Below, one piece after another: positions 1 through 8,737 of a stretch of DNA of 44,627 nt. Numbering within the stretch: position 1 is the stretch's first letter; each line of letters opens with the position of its first letter. The stretch comes from an uncultured bacterium (lineage in GTDB: Bacteria; Bacteroidota; Bacteroidia; Chitinophagales; Chitinophagaceae): contig CAJBBV010000169.1 of assembly GCA_903951405.1 (NCBI GenBank), positions 1 through 44,627 on the forward strand. Direction: 5' to 3'. The notes beneath the pieces were generated by a model. That model ran no database searches and was not told the origin of the DNA. It worked only from the letters and a program-made list of their open reading frames with translations. A program made the translations under genes and the position numbers.

Positions 1-1
1 G

Positions 2-79
2 GATGTGAAAATTTATTTTGTGCAATATGAAAATCAAGCCGGTTGGCGAAATCAATCAAAGAGACATTATTTCTATTAG
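2..79 (+). CDS. 3' end of an unidentified gene (partial)
   Basis: Only the second plus-strand frame is open from the window edge. It encodes 25 residues, beginning DVKIYFVQYENQAGW, and ends at a TAG at 77-79. The other two plus frames hit stops almost at once. The short peptide is rich in aromatic and basic residues and reads like a natural C-terminus. The stop lies about 20 bp before a perfect palindromic terminator, as expected for a gene converging on the AIM24 gene. I do not recognise the family from 25 residues, so no function is given. Confidence 0.5.
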   Translation, partial: DVKIYFVQYENQAGWRNQSKRHYFY

Positions 80-99
80 ATATTTTTAGTTAATAGTTA

Positions 100-141
100 A
101 AAATCGAAAGGGCTTCCAAATTTGGAAGCCCTTTCGATTTT
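100..141. terminator. 42-bp perfect palindrome, probable bidirectional terminator
   Basis: Positions 100-120 and 121-141 are exact reverse complements with no spacer. Each arm is 21 nt, with a GC-rich core (GGGCTTCC / GGAAGCCC) and AAAATCG...CGATTTT ends, so either transcript would show a stable hairpin followed by a U-run. It lies between a plus-strand stop at 79 and the minus-strand stop at 158, the right place to terminate two convergent genes. Confidence 0.85.
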
Positions 142-157
142 ATTTTGTAGTGGGAGG

Positions 158-964
158 CTAATAGCCGTCACCATCAAGCATATTTCCAATTCCGCCAAGT
201 ATACTGCCTTCTTCTTTTCTATTAAATGTTCCGTAGGACATAATTCTGCTAGCCAACCTGCTAATAGGTAATGTTTGTAGCCAAACTTTGCCTGGTCCGC
301 GTAGTGTAGCGAAGAACAATCCTTCTCCACCGAAGATCGAGTTCTTTATTCCCCCGATAAATTGTATGTCGAAGTCTACACTACTACTGTAGGCAACAAG
401 ACAGCCTGTATCCACCTTGAGCACTTCACCAGGAGTGAGGTATCTCTCGAATACATGGCCACCAGCATGAACAAATGCCATGCCGTCGCCTTCAAGTTTT
501 TGCATAATGAATCCTTCTCCACCAAATAATCCTGTTCCTAGTTTTCGTTGAAATTCAATGCCAATACTAACCCCTTTTGCTGCACACAAAAATGAGTCTT
601 TTTGACAAATGATTCTGCCATCCAGTTGCTGAAGATCTAGTGGTATAATTTTACCTGGGTAAGGTGAGGCAAAGGAGACTCTTTTTTTGCCTTGTGCTAG
701 ATTGGTATAGGCTGTCATGAAAAGGCTCTCTCCAGTTAATAATCTTTTTCCGGCCGAGAAGAGTTTTCCCATAATACCTTGATTCTGTGTTGCTCCGTCG
801 CCAAAAATAGTTTGCATTTGGATGCCATCATCCATGAGTAGGAAGCTACCTGCTTCTGCAATGGCGGTTTCATTGGGGTCAAGTTCTATTTCTACATATT
901 GCATTTCTTCCCCAATGATTTTGTAATCGATTTCGTGATTTGCTCTGCTGCTAAATTGATCCAT
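158..964 (-). CDS. AIM24 / TIGR00266 family protein
   Basis: This 268-residue protein has the repeated beta-strand plan of the AIM24 (TIGR00266) family: an early block around residues 30-45 ([17 protein letters not shown]), glycine-rich turns such as [14 protein letters not shown] (about 149-162) and [14 protein letters not shown] (about 213-226), and a C-terminal glycine-rich tail. There is no signal peptide or membrane segment. The family forms trimeric beta-prism-like structures. The mitochondrial member is tied to membrane organisation, but the bacterial role is not established. The ATG at 964 is the first credible start. It is preceded by about 100 bp containing the terminator of the efflux operon, so the gene is probably transcribed alone. 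Confidence 0.88.
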   Translation of the reverse strand: MDQFSSRANHEIDYKIIGEEMQYVEIELDPNETAIAEAGSFLLMDDGIQMQTIFGDGATQNQGIMGKLFSAGKRLLTGESLFMTAYTNLAQGKKRVSFASPYPGKIIPLDLQQLDGRIICQKDSFLCAAKGVSIGIEFQRKLGTGLFGGEGFIMQKLEGDGMAFVHAGGHVFERYLTPGEVLKVDTGCLVAYSSSVDFDIQFIGGIKNSIFGGEGLFFATLRGPGKVWLQTLPISRLASRIMSYGTFNRKEEGSILGGIGNMLDGDGY

Positions 965-1027
965 TGTGTTTTTTTGTATCAGATGATATTTGAGTTATTC
1001 GGGTTGCATGAATATTGACTAAAAACT

Positions 1028-1063
1028 AAAAGAGCAGCGTCATACTTTTTACGCTGCTCTTTT
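1028..1063 (-). terminator. Intrinsic terminator of the RND efflux operon
   Basis: The 13-bp arms AAAAGAGCAGCGT (1028-1040) and ACGCTGCTCTTTT (1051-1063) are perfectly complementary around a 10-nt loop. On the minus strand the hairpin begins about 3 nt after the RND pump stop codon and ends in a U-run, which fits termination of the tetR-tolC-adaptor-pump operon. Confidence 0.85.
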
Positions 1064-1065
1064 GG

Positions 1066-4000
1066 TTATTTTTTTGTTTTACCATTCCAAACTGGCTTGC
1101 CTTGTATTTTTCTAAACAAGAACATTATTCCCGTTAAGATGAAAAAGAGTGGACCAAGCAAACCGAGAAGTGAAATCCATTTTCCATGGAAAAATTTTGT
1201 CATCGGTCTTTTTAATCGTTCTGCAATCAAATACATGGCAGGAACAATTAATAGTGTCATGAAAAATGCAAACATCAATCCCCATATAATAGTAAGTGAC
1301 AATGGTTTCCAGAAAACGGCATTATCTCCACCAAAGAAAATATGTGGATTTAGGTCGGTAAATAAGGTGACAAAATTAATATTGAAACCTATGGCGAGTG
1401 GAATAAGTGCTAGTATGGCGGCTAATGCTGTTAAGAGTACAGGAACAATACGTGTCTTGCCTGCTTCAATTACTGCTGCTCTAGTTTTCATTCCTCGAGC
1501 CCTTAATTCATCAGCGAATTCTATTACAAGAATACCATTTTTGACCACAATACCCGATAATCCAATTATACCAATTCCGGTTGTTACTACTGCGAATGTT
1601 GAGCGTGTAATGGCATATCCGAGTAGTACACCAATAAGACTGAAGAATATTTCTGAAAGTACAATCATTGTTCTGCTATACGAATTAAATTGTAAAATCA
1701 AAATAAGGAGGATAAGCCCTACTGCAGTGAATAACGCTGTTTGAAGAAATGAAACAGTTTCTGCCATTTGTTCACCTTCACCAGTTTGTGTTACGAATAC
1801 ATCATCTGGTTTAGCTTTAAATGCATCAATTTGTTTTTTGATTTCAGTATTTACACCAGCTGGCGTAAATCCTTTTGAAACCAATACGTTTGAGAAAATA
1901 GTTATAACTCTTTTTTGATTTTTTCTCTTAATGCTTCCATAGGTATTACTAAGGTCTACTTTAATTACAGACCCGATTGGCACTTGTTTAATTTGACCCG
2001 AAGTGAAATCGCGGTATGTGATGCGCATGTTCAGTAATTCAGAGAGCGACTTTCTTTGTAAGGCGTCATTTCTAATGATGATTTTGTATTCATCCTCGCC
2101 TATTTTCAGTTTGGAGATTTCTTTCCCAAAAAGGGCTGTTCTGATTTCCATACCTATTTGTCCGGTTGAAATACCCTGCATCAAAGCTCTTTCTCTATCT
2201 ATGCTTATTCCAATTTCTGGGTTGGAGAAATCGATGTCAATTTTTAGTTCTTCAACTCCTGGTATATTTTTATCAGCCAAGTAGTTTCTGAGGTTAATTG
2301 CCGTACTGGTAAGCGATTCAAAATCATCTCCAGAAACTTCAATATTAATAGGAGCCTGTGTGGGCGGTCCGTTGCTTTCTTGCCCTACACTTATTTCAGC
2401 AGCTGGGATACCTTGCAATACATATCTGATTGAGTCGAGGTACGGAAGAGTTGCTTTCCCATGTCTTTCTTCAAAAGGAACAAATGAAACTTGTATACGG
2501 CCTAATTCTGGTCTTGTACTTCTATCACCACTGTTTGGATCACTTGCGCCAACCGCCACATTAGCTATGACACTTTCCACCAATGGATTTTCTTTTCCAG
2601 CATCTATGCCAAGTACTTTGTTGATTCTATTTTCAAGCATGCTTGTTACAGAGTCAGTATATTTTACATCAGTTCCTGCAGGCAATTTCATGTATACATA
2701 AATTGTGTTGGGGTCGCCTGATGGGAATAGTACTACTGGTACATTTCTCATTCCAAAAAAGACGAATGAAAATATGAGTAGTATAAAGGTTCCAATTAAC
2801 ATTTTAACTGGTCTCCATCCTTGAGTTGTCCAGTGAAGTAATTTCTCATAGCTGTTCATCATAGACGGCAACAATTTGTTCTGGAAAACATTGATGGCGT
2901 CTGTGAAAACGTACTTATTTAAGATCATCAATCCTGCAAAAAATAATAGAAGGTTTCCAATGAATCTGTATGAAGCTGTATCATTTGCATACCCTGAAAA
3001 ATCGAGTAAAATACCAAGGCCAATAAATACCCACAACAATGGATTCTTGAAAATGAGTGATTTCTTTTTTACGTCTTTATGGTCATGTGTCATGAAGTCC
3101 ACTGCAAAAACGGGATTCATGATATAGGCCACGATAAGTGAAGCGGTAAGTGTGAAGATCAACATGGTGGGTAAGTAGATCATAAACTTTCCGATAATGC
3201 CTGGCCAGAATAGGAGTGGAATGAATGGCGCAAGGGTTGTTAGGGTTCCTGCTAACACCGGAACGAACACTTCTCCTGCCGCATAGCGTGCGGCTTCTGT
3301 GGAGCTTATTTTTCCATTTCCTTGAGAAAAAATTCTATGGGTATTTTCAATTACTACAATAGCATCATCCACTACGATCCCAAGTCCAAAGAGTAATGCA
3401 AACAGTACAATAAAGTTTAGTGTAACGTTCGATCCAATAATAAAGTCCGCTGAAGGCAGTAGTATGAAGGCAAGAAACATACTAAGGGGAACCGATAAGG
3501 CAACGAAGAATGAATTTGTTACCCCCATAAAAAACATCAGAATTATCATTACTAAGATGAAACCTATAACGATGGAGTTGACCAACTCATTGAATGCTGC
3601 ACCGGCTTTTATACTTAGATCGCCTGTTATTTTTATGTTGAGGTCTTTGGGGAAAACCTCTTTCTTCATCTCGTCAACAATGTTGTTGATTTTTTCTGAG
3701 GCTTTAATTAAATTCTCTCCAGTCCTCTTAATGATGCTTAGGGTTACAACATTTTTCCCATTAAGTCGTGCGTAGCTTTCTTTTTCTTTTACTGTATCAC
3801 TTATGTTGGCAAGGTCTCTGAGGTAAAAAGGCGATCCGTAAATGTTTTTTACAATAACATTTTGGAGTTCTAAAGCGGATTTGAATTGACCATTTACGCG
3901 TAGTGTTCTTCTTTGATCACCAACTTCAAGTAACCCTCCTGAAATGTCAGCGTTCTCACGTTGTATGGCTTGCTCCACATCTGTAAAGCCTACTTTAGCC

Positions 4001-4644
4001 ACTTCCATCTTATTCCGATCTACATTAATTTGGATTTCTCTTTCAGGGGCGCCAACAAGATCTATTCTGCTGATTTCGGAAAGTTCTTCAATCTTGTTTT
4101 TAAGTTGATCGGCAAATTCTCCAAGTTTCACAGCATCGTAATCACCACTTACATTAACTGCCATGATGGGCAGTTCTGATAAGCTGATCTCTTGTACTAC
4201 TGGTTCTTGTGTAAGGTCTTTTGGGAGGTCTTTTTTTGCTTTATCAACAGCATCGCGCATTTTTTGTAATGCGATATCGGTTTTAACAGCGGTGCTAAAC
4301 TCCACAATAACTGCTGAGAAATCTTGTAGTGAATTACTTGTAATTTTATTGATTTTGACTCCTGTTATTCCTTTGAGTTGTTTTTCAATAGGTCTAGTAA
4401 CAAGATTTTCTATATCCTTTGGTGAATTACCTACATATACTGTTTGCACATATATGGTCGGTAGTGCAACGTCGGGGAACTGCTCTTTAGGCAATGAAAC
4501 AAAGAGTGAAATACCCCAAAGTGAAATGATTAATGTGATGAGGTAAATAGCAGTCTTGTTTCTAATCGCCCAATCGGTTGGCCCAAATGTTTTTATATTC
4601 TTTAGCAATTCCGAGATTGGCTTATTGTTTGATGGATTTTCCAT
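1066..4644 (-). CDS. RND efflux pump inner-membrane permease (AcrB/HAE-type)
   Basis: This 1192-residue protein is the proton-driven inner-membrane transporter of a tripartite efflux system. Visible hallmarks are the first membrane helix at about 30-50, the porter domain after it (GNSPKDIENLVTRPIE, 72-87), the TM4 motif GLGIVVDDAIVVIEN with the proton-relay Asp pair at 426-427, and the matching second-half motif GIVVKNGILVIEF carrying the relay Lys. It is about 150 residues longer than typical AcrB. The surplus lies in a hydrophobic two-segment insert at about 530-580, between the N- and C-terminal halves, and in an extra hydrophobic segment near the C-terminus followed by a basic tail. It is last in the operon, 35 bp after the adaptor gene. 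The substrate cannot be read from sequence. Hydrophobic/amphiphilic-export type is more likely than a metal pump, because no methionine-rich CusA-like signature was seen. Confidence 0.95.
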   Translation of the reverse strand: MENPSNNKPISELLKNIKTFGPTDWAIRNKTAIYLITLIISLWGISLFVSLPKEQFPDVALPTIYVQTVYVGNSPKDIENLVTRPIEKQLKGITGVKINKITSNSLQDFSAVIVEFSTAVKTDIALQKMRDAVDKAKKDLPKDLTQEPVVQEISLSELPIMAVNVSGDYDAVKLGEFADQLKNKIEELSEISRIDLVGAPEREIQINVDRNKMEVAKVGFTDVEQAIQRENADISGGLLEVGDQRRTLRVNGQFKSALELQNVIVKNIYGSPFYLRDLANISDTVKEKESYARLNGKNVVTLSIIKRTGENLIKASEKINNIVDEMKKEVFPKDLNIKITGDLSIKAGAAFNELVNSIVIGFILVMIILMFFMGVTNSFFVALSVPLSMFLAFILLPSADFIIGSNVTLNFIVLFALLFGLGIVVDDAIVVIENTHRIFSQGNGKISSTEAARYAAGEVFVPVLAGTLTTLAPFIPLLFWPGIIGKFMIYLPTMLIFTLTASLIVAYIMNPVFAVDFMTHDHKDVKKKSLIFKNPLLWVFIGLGILLDFSGYANDTASYRFIGNLLLFFAGLMILNKYVFTDAINVFQNKLLPSMMNSYEKLLHWTTQGWRPVKMLIGTFILLIFSFVFFGMRNVPVVLFPSGDPNTIYVYMKLPAGTDVKYTDSVTSMLENRINKVLGIDAGKENPLVESVIANVAVGASDPNSGDRSTRPELGRIQVSFVPFEERHGKATLPYLDSIRYVLQGIPAAEISVGQESNGPPTQAPINIEVSGDDFESLTSTAINLRNYLADKNIPGVEELKIDIDFSNPEIGISIDRERALMQGISTGQIGMEIRTALFGKEISKLKIGEDEYKIIIRNDALQRKSLSELLNMRITYRDFTSGQIKQVPIGSVIKVDLSNTYGSIKRKNQKRVITIFSNVLVSKGFTPAGVNTEIKKQIDAFKAKPDDVFVTQTGEGEQMAETVSFLQTALFTAVGLILLILILQFNSYSRTMIVLSEIFFSLIGVLLGYAITRSTFAVVTTGIGIIGLSGIVVKNGILVIEFADELRARGMKTRAAVIEAGKTRIVPVLLTALAAILALIPLAIGFNINFVTLFTDLNPHIFFGGDNAVFWKPLSLTIIWGLMFAFFMTLLIVPAMYLIAERLKRPMTKFFHGKWISLLGLLGPLFFILTGIMFLFRKIQGKPVWNGKTKK

Positions 4645-4679
4645 GTTTTCTTTTTAGTCTACTTTAGTCCTGACGAAAT

Positions 4680-5828
4680 TTAATTGGTAATTGCGTTTTT
4701 GATAAGTTGTCCTTCATAAAGTCCTTGGAACCCTTTACTAACGATTTTATCGCCAGCATCAAGTCCAGATTTAACCTCTATTAATTCATCATAAAATTCA
4801 CCAATTTGAATAGATTTCTTTCTCGCTATGGTTTTGCCATTTTCTTCTGAAAGGATATATACAAATTTTCCTTTTTCATCTGTTTGTACAGTTTCAACTG
4901 GAACTACGATGGTGTTTTTTGATTCATGATCCAGTAGTTTTATAATGGCTACTTGATTTGGCTTGATGATAGCGCTACTTGGTAATTTGCTTTCAGCTAT
5001 AAAGCTTCTCGATGTTACGTTTATCGATTCGCTTATTAAACTAATTTGTGAATTAAAGGATTGATTAATGTCCGGCACGGTTACAATTACGGGCATTCCT
5101 TTACGTACTTTAGAAACATAATTTTCTGGAACATCAACCATGGCTTTCATTGATGTTGGATTAACAATGGTAATTCCTGCCATTGGAGAGCCTACAAAGG
5201 TTTCTCCAACTCGTATAGTTACATTATCTACAATTCCAGAAACCTCAGAAATCACATTGGTAGTACTTAGTTGTTCTTTTACAATACTTAGTTGCTTTTC
5301 AAGGCTTTCAACATTATTCTTTGCGGATAAGAATTGAATTTCGGTTCCAATGCCATCTTTCCAAAGATTTTCTTGCCTGCTAAAAATATTTTTGGCGAAA
5401 GAAAGCTGATTTTCAACTTGCTTGATGTTTTGTTGAACAATACCGTCTTCAAGTTTCATGAGTAATTGGCCCTTTTTTACTTTGTCGCCTAGTTTTACAA
5501 ATAGCTCTTTTACTTGTCCACCCATTCCTCTAGGCGTCACATAATATATATTTTCGGTACTGATTTTTCCTTGCAATTCTATATAATGGGAAAAGTTTTG
5601 TTTGGTTAATGTTTGAATTTCAACCAGCTTCATTTTTTCATTTGCTGCTGATGTATCATGCTTACTGATTTCGATTTCTAGGGTAGCTATTTTAGCTGAA
5701 ATCGCATCTCTTTCTTTGGTTAGTTTTTCGAGTTCAGATTTTTTAACGGATAGGTCGCCTTTTTCTTCTTTGTTCCCAGAACAAGCTGCTAGAAGGATAA
5801 TGCTGCAGAGTATTAAAAAATGTTTCAT
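4680..5828 (-). CDS. RND efflux periplasmic adaptor (membrane fusion protein), lipoprotein
   Basis: This 382-residue adaptor links the inner-membrane pump to the outer-membrane channel. It starts with a lipoprotein signal whose lipobox LAAC puts the lipidated Cys at residue 16. A charged, coiled-coil-prone stretch follows at about 25-65, before the barrel-sandwich (lipoyl) half-motif GGQVKELFVKLGDKVKKGQLL (given as the span of about 102-122). Next come an alpha-hairpin, the second lipoyl half (SGIVDNVTIRVGETF) and beta-barrel/membrane-proximal domains. The N-terminal coiled coil between lipid anchor and barrel is longer than in AcrA and may be a spacer. It lies between the channel and pump genes with short gaps. 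Confidence 0.93.
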   Translation of the reverse strand: MKHFLILCSIILLAACSGNKEEKGDLSVKKSELEKLTKERDAISAKIATLEIEISKHDTSAANEKMKLVEIQTLTKQNFSHYIELQGKISTENIYYVTPRGMGGQVKELFVKLGDKVKKGQLLMKLEDGIVQQNIKQVENQLSFAKNIFSRQENLWKDGIGTEIQFLSAKNNVESLEKQLSIVKEQLSTTNVISEVSGIVDNVTIRVGETFVGSPMAGITIVNPTSMKAMVDVPENYVSKVRKGMPVIVTVPDINQSFNSQISLISESINVTSRSFIAESKLPSSAIIKPNQVAIIKLLDHESKNTIVVPVETVQTDEKGKFVYILSEENGKTIARKKSIQIGEFYDELIEVKSGLDAGDKIVSKGFQGLYEGQLIKNAITN

Positions 5829-5849
5829 ATTGATGGTTTAAACTTTTTA

Positions 5850-7271
5850 TTATAATTTTCCGAGTGCTTTAGTATAGGATATTTTCGCGCTTACGGCATC
5901 GAATAAAGATTGAAAATAATTTGCTTCAGCAGATTCTAAATCTTGCTGTGTTTGTAATAGCTCAAAACTTGATCCAAGGCCTTGCTCATACTTTTTCTTT
6001 GTAGAATTATACACGCGTTCCGCAAGTTGAACATTTCTCTCTTGAGTATCTAGCGTAGATAACGCATTTCTAAAGCCTACGTTTGCTGCATTGAGTTGTA
6101 GATCAATAACTCGTTGAAAATTTTCAATCGTATTCATTGTTTTTTGTAGACTCAAATTTGCTTGGCGTATGCGATTTATTTTTTGTCCGCCATCAAAAAT
6201 TGGAATATTAAGGTTTAACCCCCATAGTGATGACTTGTACCATTTTTTACTAAAATCAAAAACATCGAAGTTTGATCGCAGAGCACTTTTGCTGTAACTG
6301 AAATAAGTTGAAACAGTAGGCAAATACGCTAGCTTGTATCTTTTCAAATCTAATTTTAATAAATCTTTCGAAACATTCAAGAGCTCAATTTCTTTTCTAT
6401 CCGTGTAGTTGAAATTACTCATTTCGAGCAGTCCTTTTTTTACAAGGTCCACAGATAAGGAGTCTGATAAAACAAGGGTGTCTTTTTGATTGATGGCTAG
6501 TGCATACTTAAGTGCCCCATATCCAATTTCTATTAGGTTTCCAATTTGGGTTGAGGTTGTAGTTAAGTTGTTTAATCCAACTTGTGTTTTATCTAAATCC
6601 AGGTGTTCAATAAACCCATTTTTAAATAATTTTTCTTGGTCACTTTTTAATTTTTCAAGTCTTTTAATACTTGCGTCTAGATAGTATTTTCTTTTTTCAG
6701 CTACCAAGACACTGTAGTATGACCTATACACATTGCTCTTTATAGAGTCCTCCATCACTTTGATGCTCGCTTCTGTAAGATCCACCGCTTTCTTTCTTGC
6801 TTGGATAGCTATAAATAAATCAGGTTGAAACAGAAGTTGTTGAAATTGAACTCCTGCCGAAGTCTGCCATGGTACGCCGAATTGTGCTGGAAAAAATTCT
6901 GGAGGTGCAGTAGGTCTAGTTATAGCGTTACCGCTTCCATCTTTTACGCCCTTATCTATTAGAACTTGATAGACAGATGGAGAAATAAAGTCGGGTAGTA
7001 GTGTTACGGGAATACTGAAGAAGTGTTGCATTTGAATACTGCTGCTAACTTGGGGCGTGGCTTGAGCTAAGTATTCTTTATTTTTTGCAATTTGAATCTC
7101 TCTGTCTAGCTTAAGATTTTTAATGTCAGTCACATTTTTTAATGCTAATTCAGCTGCCTGATTTGCACTAAGCTTGTACATTTCTTGTGCTTTTCCGGGC
7201 GATGCATTCAATAAAAGAAGTCCTGAAATGATGAATATCAAACGTGTCATATAGCTGTTTTTAAATTCCAT
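5850..7271 (-). CDS. TolC-family outer-membrane efflux channel
   Basis: With the ATG at 7271 the product is 473 residues. A signal peptide (LIFIISGLLLLNASPGKAQ) precedes two long alpha-helical repeats typical of the outer membrane efflux protein family. Segments such as KEYLAQATPQVSSSIQ and LQTQQDLESAEANYFQ occupy the usual periplasmic helix positions. It would form the trimeric outer-membrane duct for the adaptor and pump encoded just downstream. A TTG at 7298 is in frame but would overlap tetR by 38 nt. The ATG at 7271 overlaps the tetR stop by 11 nt, and an ATG at 7250, just before the hydrophobic core, is also possible. The overlap suggests translational coupling to tetR. Confidence 0.92.
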   Translation of the reverse strand: MEFKNSYMTRLIFIISGLLLLNASPGKAQEMYKLSANQAAELALKNVTDIKNLKLDREIQIAKNKEYLAQATPQVSSSIQMQHFFSIPVTLLPDFISPSVYQVLIDKGVKDGSGNAITRPTAPPEFFPAQFGVPWQTSAGVQFQQLLFQPDLFIAIQARKKAVDLTEASIKVMEDSIKSNVYRSYYSVLVAEKRKYYLDASIKRLEKLKSDQEKLFKNGFIEHLDLDKTQVGLNNLTTTSTQIGNLIEIGYGALKYALAINQKDTLVLSDSLSVDLVKKGLLEMSNFNYTDRKEIELLNVSKDLLKLDLKRYKLAYLPTVSTYFSYSKSALRSNFDVFDFSKKWYKSSLWGLNLNIPIFDGGQKINRIRQANLSLQKTMNTIENFQRVIDLQLNAANVGFRNALSTLDTQERNVQLAERVYNSTKKKYEQGLGSSFELLQTQQDLESAEANYFQSLFDAVSAKISYTKALGKL

Positions 7272-7881
7272 TGTTAGTTGCTTTCTTCTTATACTCAATA
7301 ATTAGTTTGTATCCCTTCTCTGTGGCAACACCATATAAGAAATGTTCTATAATTTCTAGTGTAACTTCAAGCATGTTAAAGCGATCGGCAGGGAATGTTT
7401 CATTATTAAAAGCGAGCATCATTGATTCTAATCTAAATCTTGATAGGATTTCAACTTTAATATCTGATCTGTAGAGTTCTTCTTGAACTCCCTTTACAAG
7501 ATTGTTTGTTATAATTTCTAGCAGAAAGGAATTTCTGTATCGCATGAATTTTTCAAAGGAACGATAGTGATATTTTTGAAGATCAAACAATACCATGGGG
7601 TTCATGTTTCGCAGTTGTAGTCCAATCATCTCCATGGTTCTAAAAATCTCATCGATTGCATTGGCTGATAATTGGCAACACGTAATGCAATCAGATTCAA
7701 GTTGATTTATGTCTGCATCTATGATATTGTCTACCAATTCATCTTTATCGGTGAAGAGTTGGTATATTGTTTTTTTAGACATCCCGAGGTGGCTGGCAAT
7801 ATCATCCATAGAGACTGAGCGTATGCCTAGTCGCATGAAAAGTATTTTAGCCTCTTGAATGATTCGTTCTTTGTTGTCCAT
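7261..7881 (-). CDS. TetR/AcrR-family transcriptional regulator
   Basis: This 206-residue protein has an N-terminal TetR DNA-binding domain: residues about 10-50, with the helix-turn-helix DDIASHLGMSKKTIYQLF and the typical following KDELVD helix. A variable, all-helical ligand-binding domain follows. It is the first gene of the efflux operon and overlaps the channel gene, so it is very probably the local, ligand-released repressor of the pump. Two interlocked inverted repeats and a -7 box lie directly upstream (7898-7941), which fits autoregulation. The inducer is unknown. Confidence 0.93.
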   Translation of the reverse strand: MDNKERIIQEAKILFMRLGIRSVSMDDIASHLGMSKKTIYQLFTDKDELVDNIIDADINQLESDCITCCQLSANAIDEIFRTMEMIGLQLRNMNPMVLFDLQKYHYRSFEKFMRYRNSFLLEIITNNLVKGVQEELYRSDIKVEILSRFRLESMMLAFNNETFPADRFNMLEVTLEIIEHFLYGVATEKGYKLIIEYKKKATNNGI

Positions 7882-7897
7882 GATTGATTTCGCGCCG

Positions 7898-7941
7898 CAA
7901 AACTAAGGAAACTTTCATTGGATAAAAAGTTTCCATCCAAT
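7898..7941 (-). promoter_or_regulatory. Candidate tetR/efflux promoter with operator-like inverted repeats
   Basis: Read on the minus strand, TAGTTTTG (7905 down to 7898) matches the Bacteroidota -7 consensus TAnnTTTG, about 17 nt before the tetR ATG. Just upstream, within the expected -33/-7 spacer, are two interlocked inverted repeats: GGAAAC (7907-7912) with GTTTCC (7929-7934), and ATTGGAT (7917-7923) with ATCCAAT (7935-7941). Their placement is what an autoregulatory TetR operator needs. No clear TTTG -33 box is present, only a T-run. Confidence 0.4.
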
Positions 7942-8054
7942 AAAAAAATTAGTTTTTATATAAATGGTCATTTTTTGGGATAAATCTGTCATTTTTGGAG
8001 TGATTTCTGTCTAAAAATCGCTTTTTTCCTTTTTTTCGTCGTACCTCGTTAGTG

Positions 8055-8062
8055 TATATTTG
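8055..8062 (+). promoter_or_regulatory. Candidate -7 box for the DUF502 gene
   Basis: TATATTTG matches the Bacteroidota -7 consensus TAnnTTTG and lies 15 nt before the ATG at 8078. About 20 nt upstream there is a T-run (8031-8036) rather than a clear TTTG. The implied leader is only about 10 nt. Confidence 0.35.
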
Positions 8063-8077
8063 ATGTAAATTATAACC

Positions 8078-8737
8078 ATGGGACAATTTTTCCGACCGAC
8101 TAGGATATTGAATCTGTTTTTTCAGGGGTTGATTATTTTGGCTCCAATTGTCATTACCACATGGGCTGTGATTTCTCTTTTTAAATTTATCGACGGGATA
8201 TTGCCCAATCTTTTACATGTATTATTTCCCGATTTGGTGAAGTTGGATGCATTTGGTTCTCCAGAAAAAATACCTGGTTTAGGATTTTTAGTAGTGATAT
8301 GCATAGTGCTTGTAGTAGGGTATATCTCTTCCTCCTTCATAGTGGCCAAATTGGTGGAATGGTTTGATATGATCTTAGAGCGCACACCTGGGGTTAAGAT
8401 TATTTACTCTACTGTCAAAGATCTTATGGAGGCGTTTGCAGGCAACAAACGAAAATTCAATAGAGCTGTTTTGGTCTCTATCGAAGCCTCAGATGTATGG
8501 CGAGTTGGATTTGTTACACAATCTGATGCATCTGCATTTGGGCTGACAGATTATGTTACGGTGTACTTACCCCATTCCTATGCTTTTTCGGGCATACTGT
8601 ATTTCGTTAAAAAAGATCGTGTACGCTTACTCGATGGTGTTAGTTCTGCTGATGTGATGAAATTTGCTATTTCAGGGGGTGTTGCTGATTTTGCTGAACA
8701 TACAGCAGTGGAGGGAGATTCAGGTGTTAAGGGATAA
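8078..8737 (+). CDS. DUF502 family inner-membrane protein
   Basis: This 219-residue protein has two membrane helices (about 13-36 and 67-92). Between them is a short loop, and after them a soluble domain beginning with the family signature ERTPGVKIIYSTVKDLMEAF (about 104-123). This pattern, with a conserved arginine/proline before the IY..VKDL stretch, is diagnostic of DUF502. No biochemical function is firmly assigned to bacterial members. It is transcribed divergently from tetR and overlaps the next gene by 14 nt, so the two are probably co-translated. Confidence 0.9.
   Translation: MGQFFRPTRILNLFFQGLIILAPIVITTWAVISLFKFIDGILPNLLHVLFPDLVKLDAFGSPEKIPGLGFLVVICIVLVVGYISSSFIVAKLVEWFDMILERTPGVKIIYSTVKDLMEAFAGNKRKFNRAVLVSIEASDVWRVGFVTQSDASAFGLTDYVTVYLPHSYAFSGILYFVKKDRVRLLDGVSSADVMKFAISGGVADFAEHTAVEGDSGVKG

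Noticed and set aside
1097-4546. Several plus-strand open frames (up to about 215 codons) inside the RND pump gene
   Set aside because: They are antisense frames over a well-supported gene, with no recognisable domains and composition that mirrors the opposite strand.
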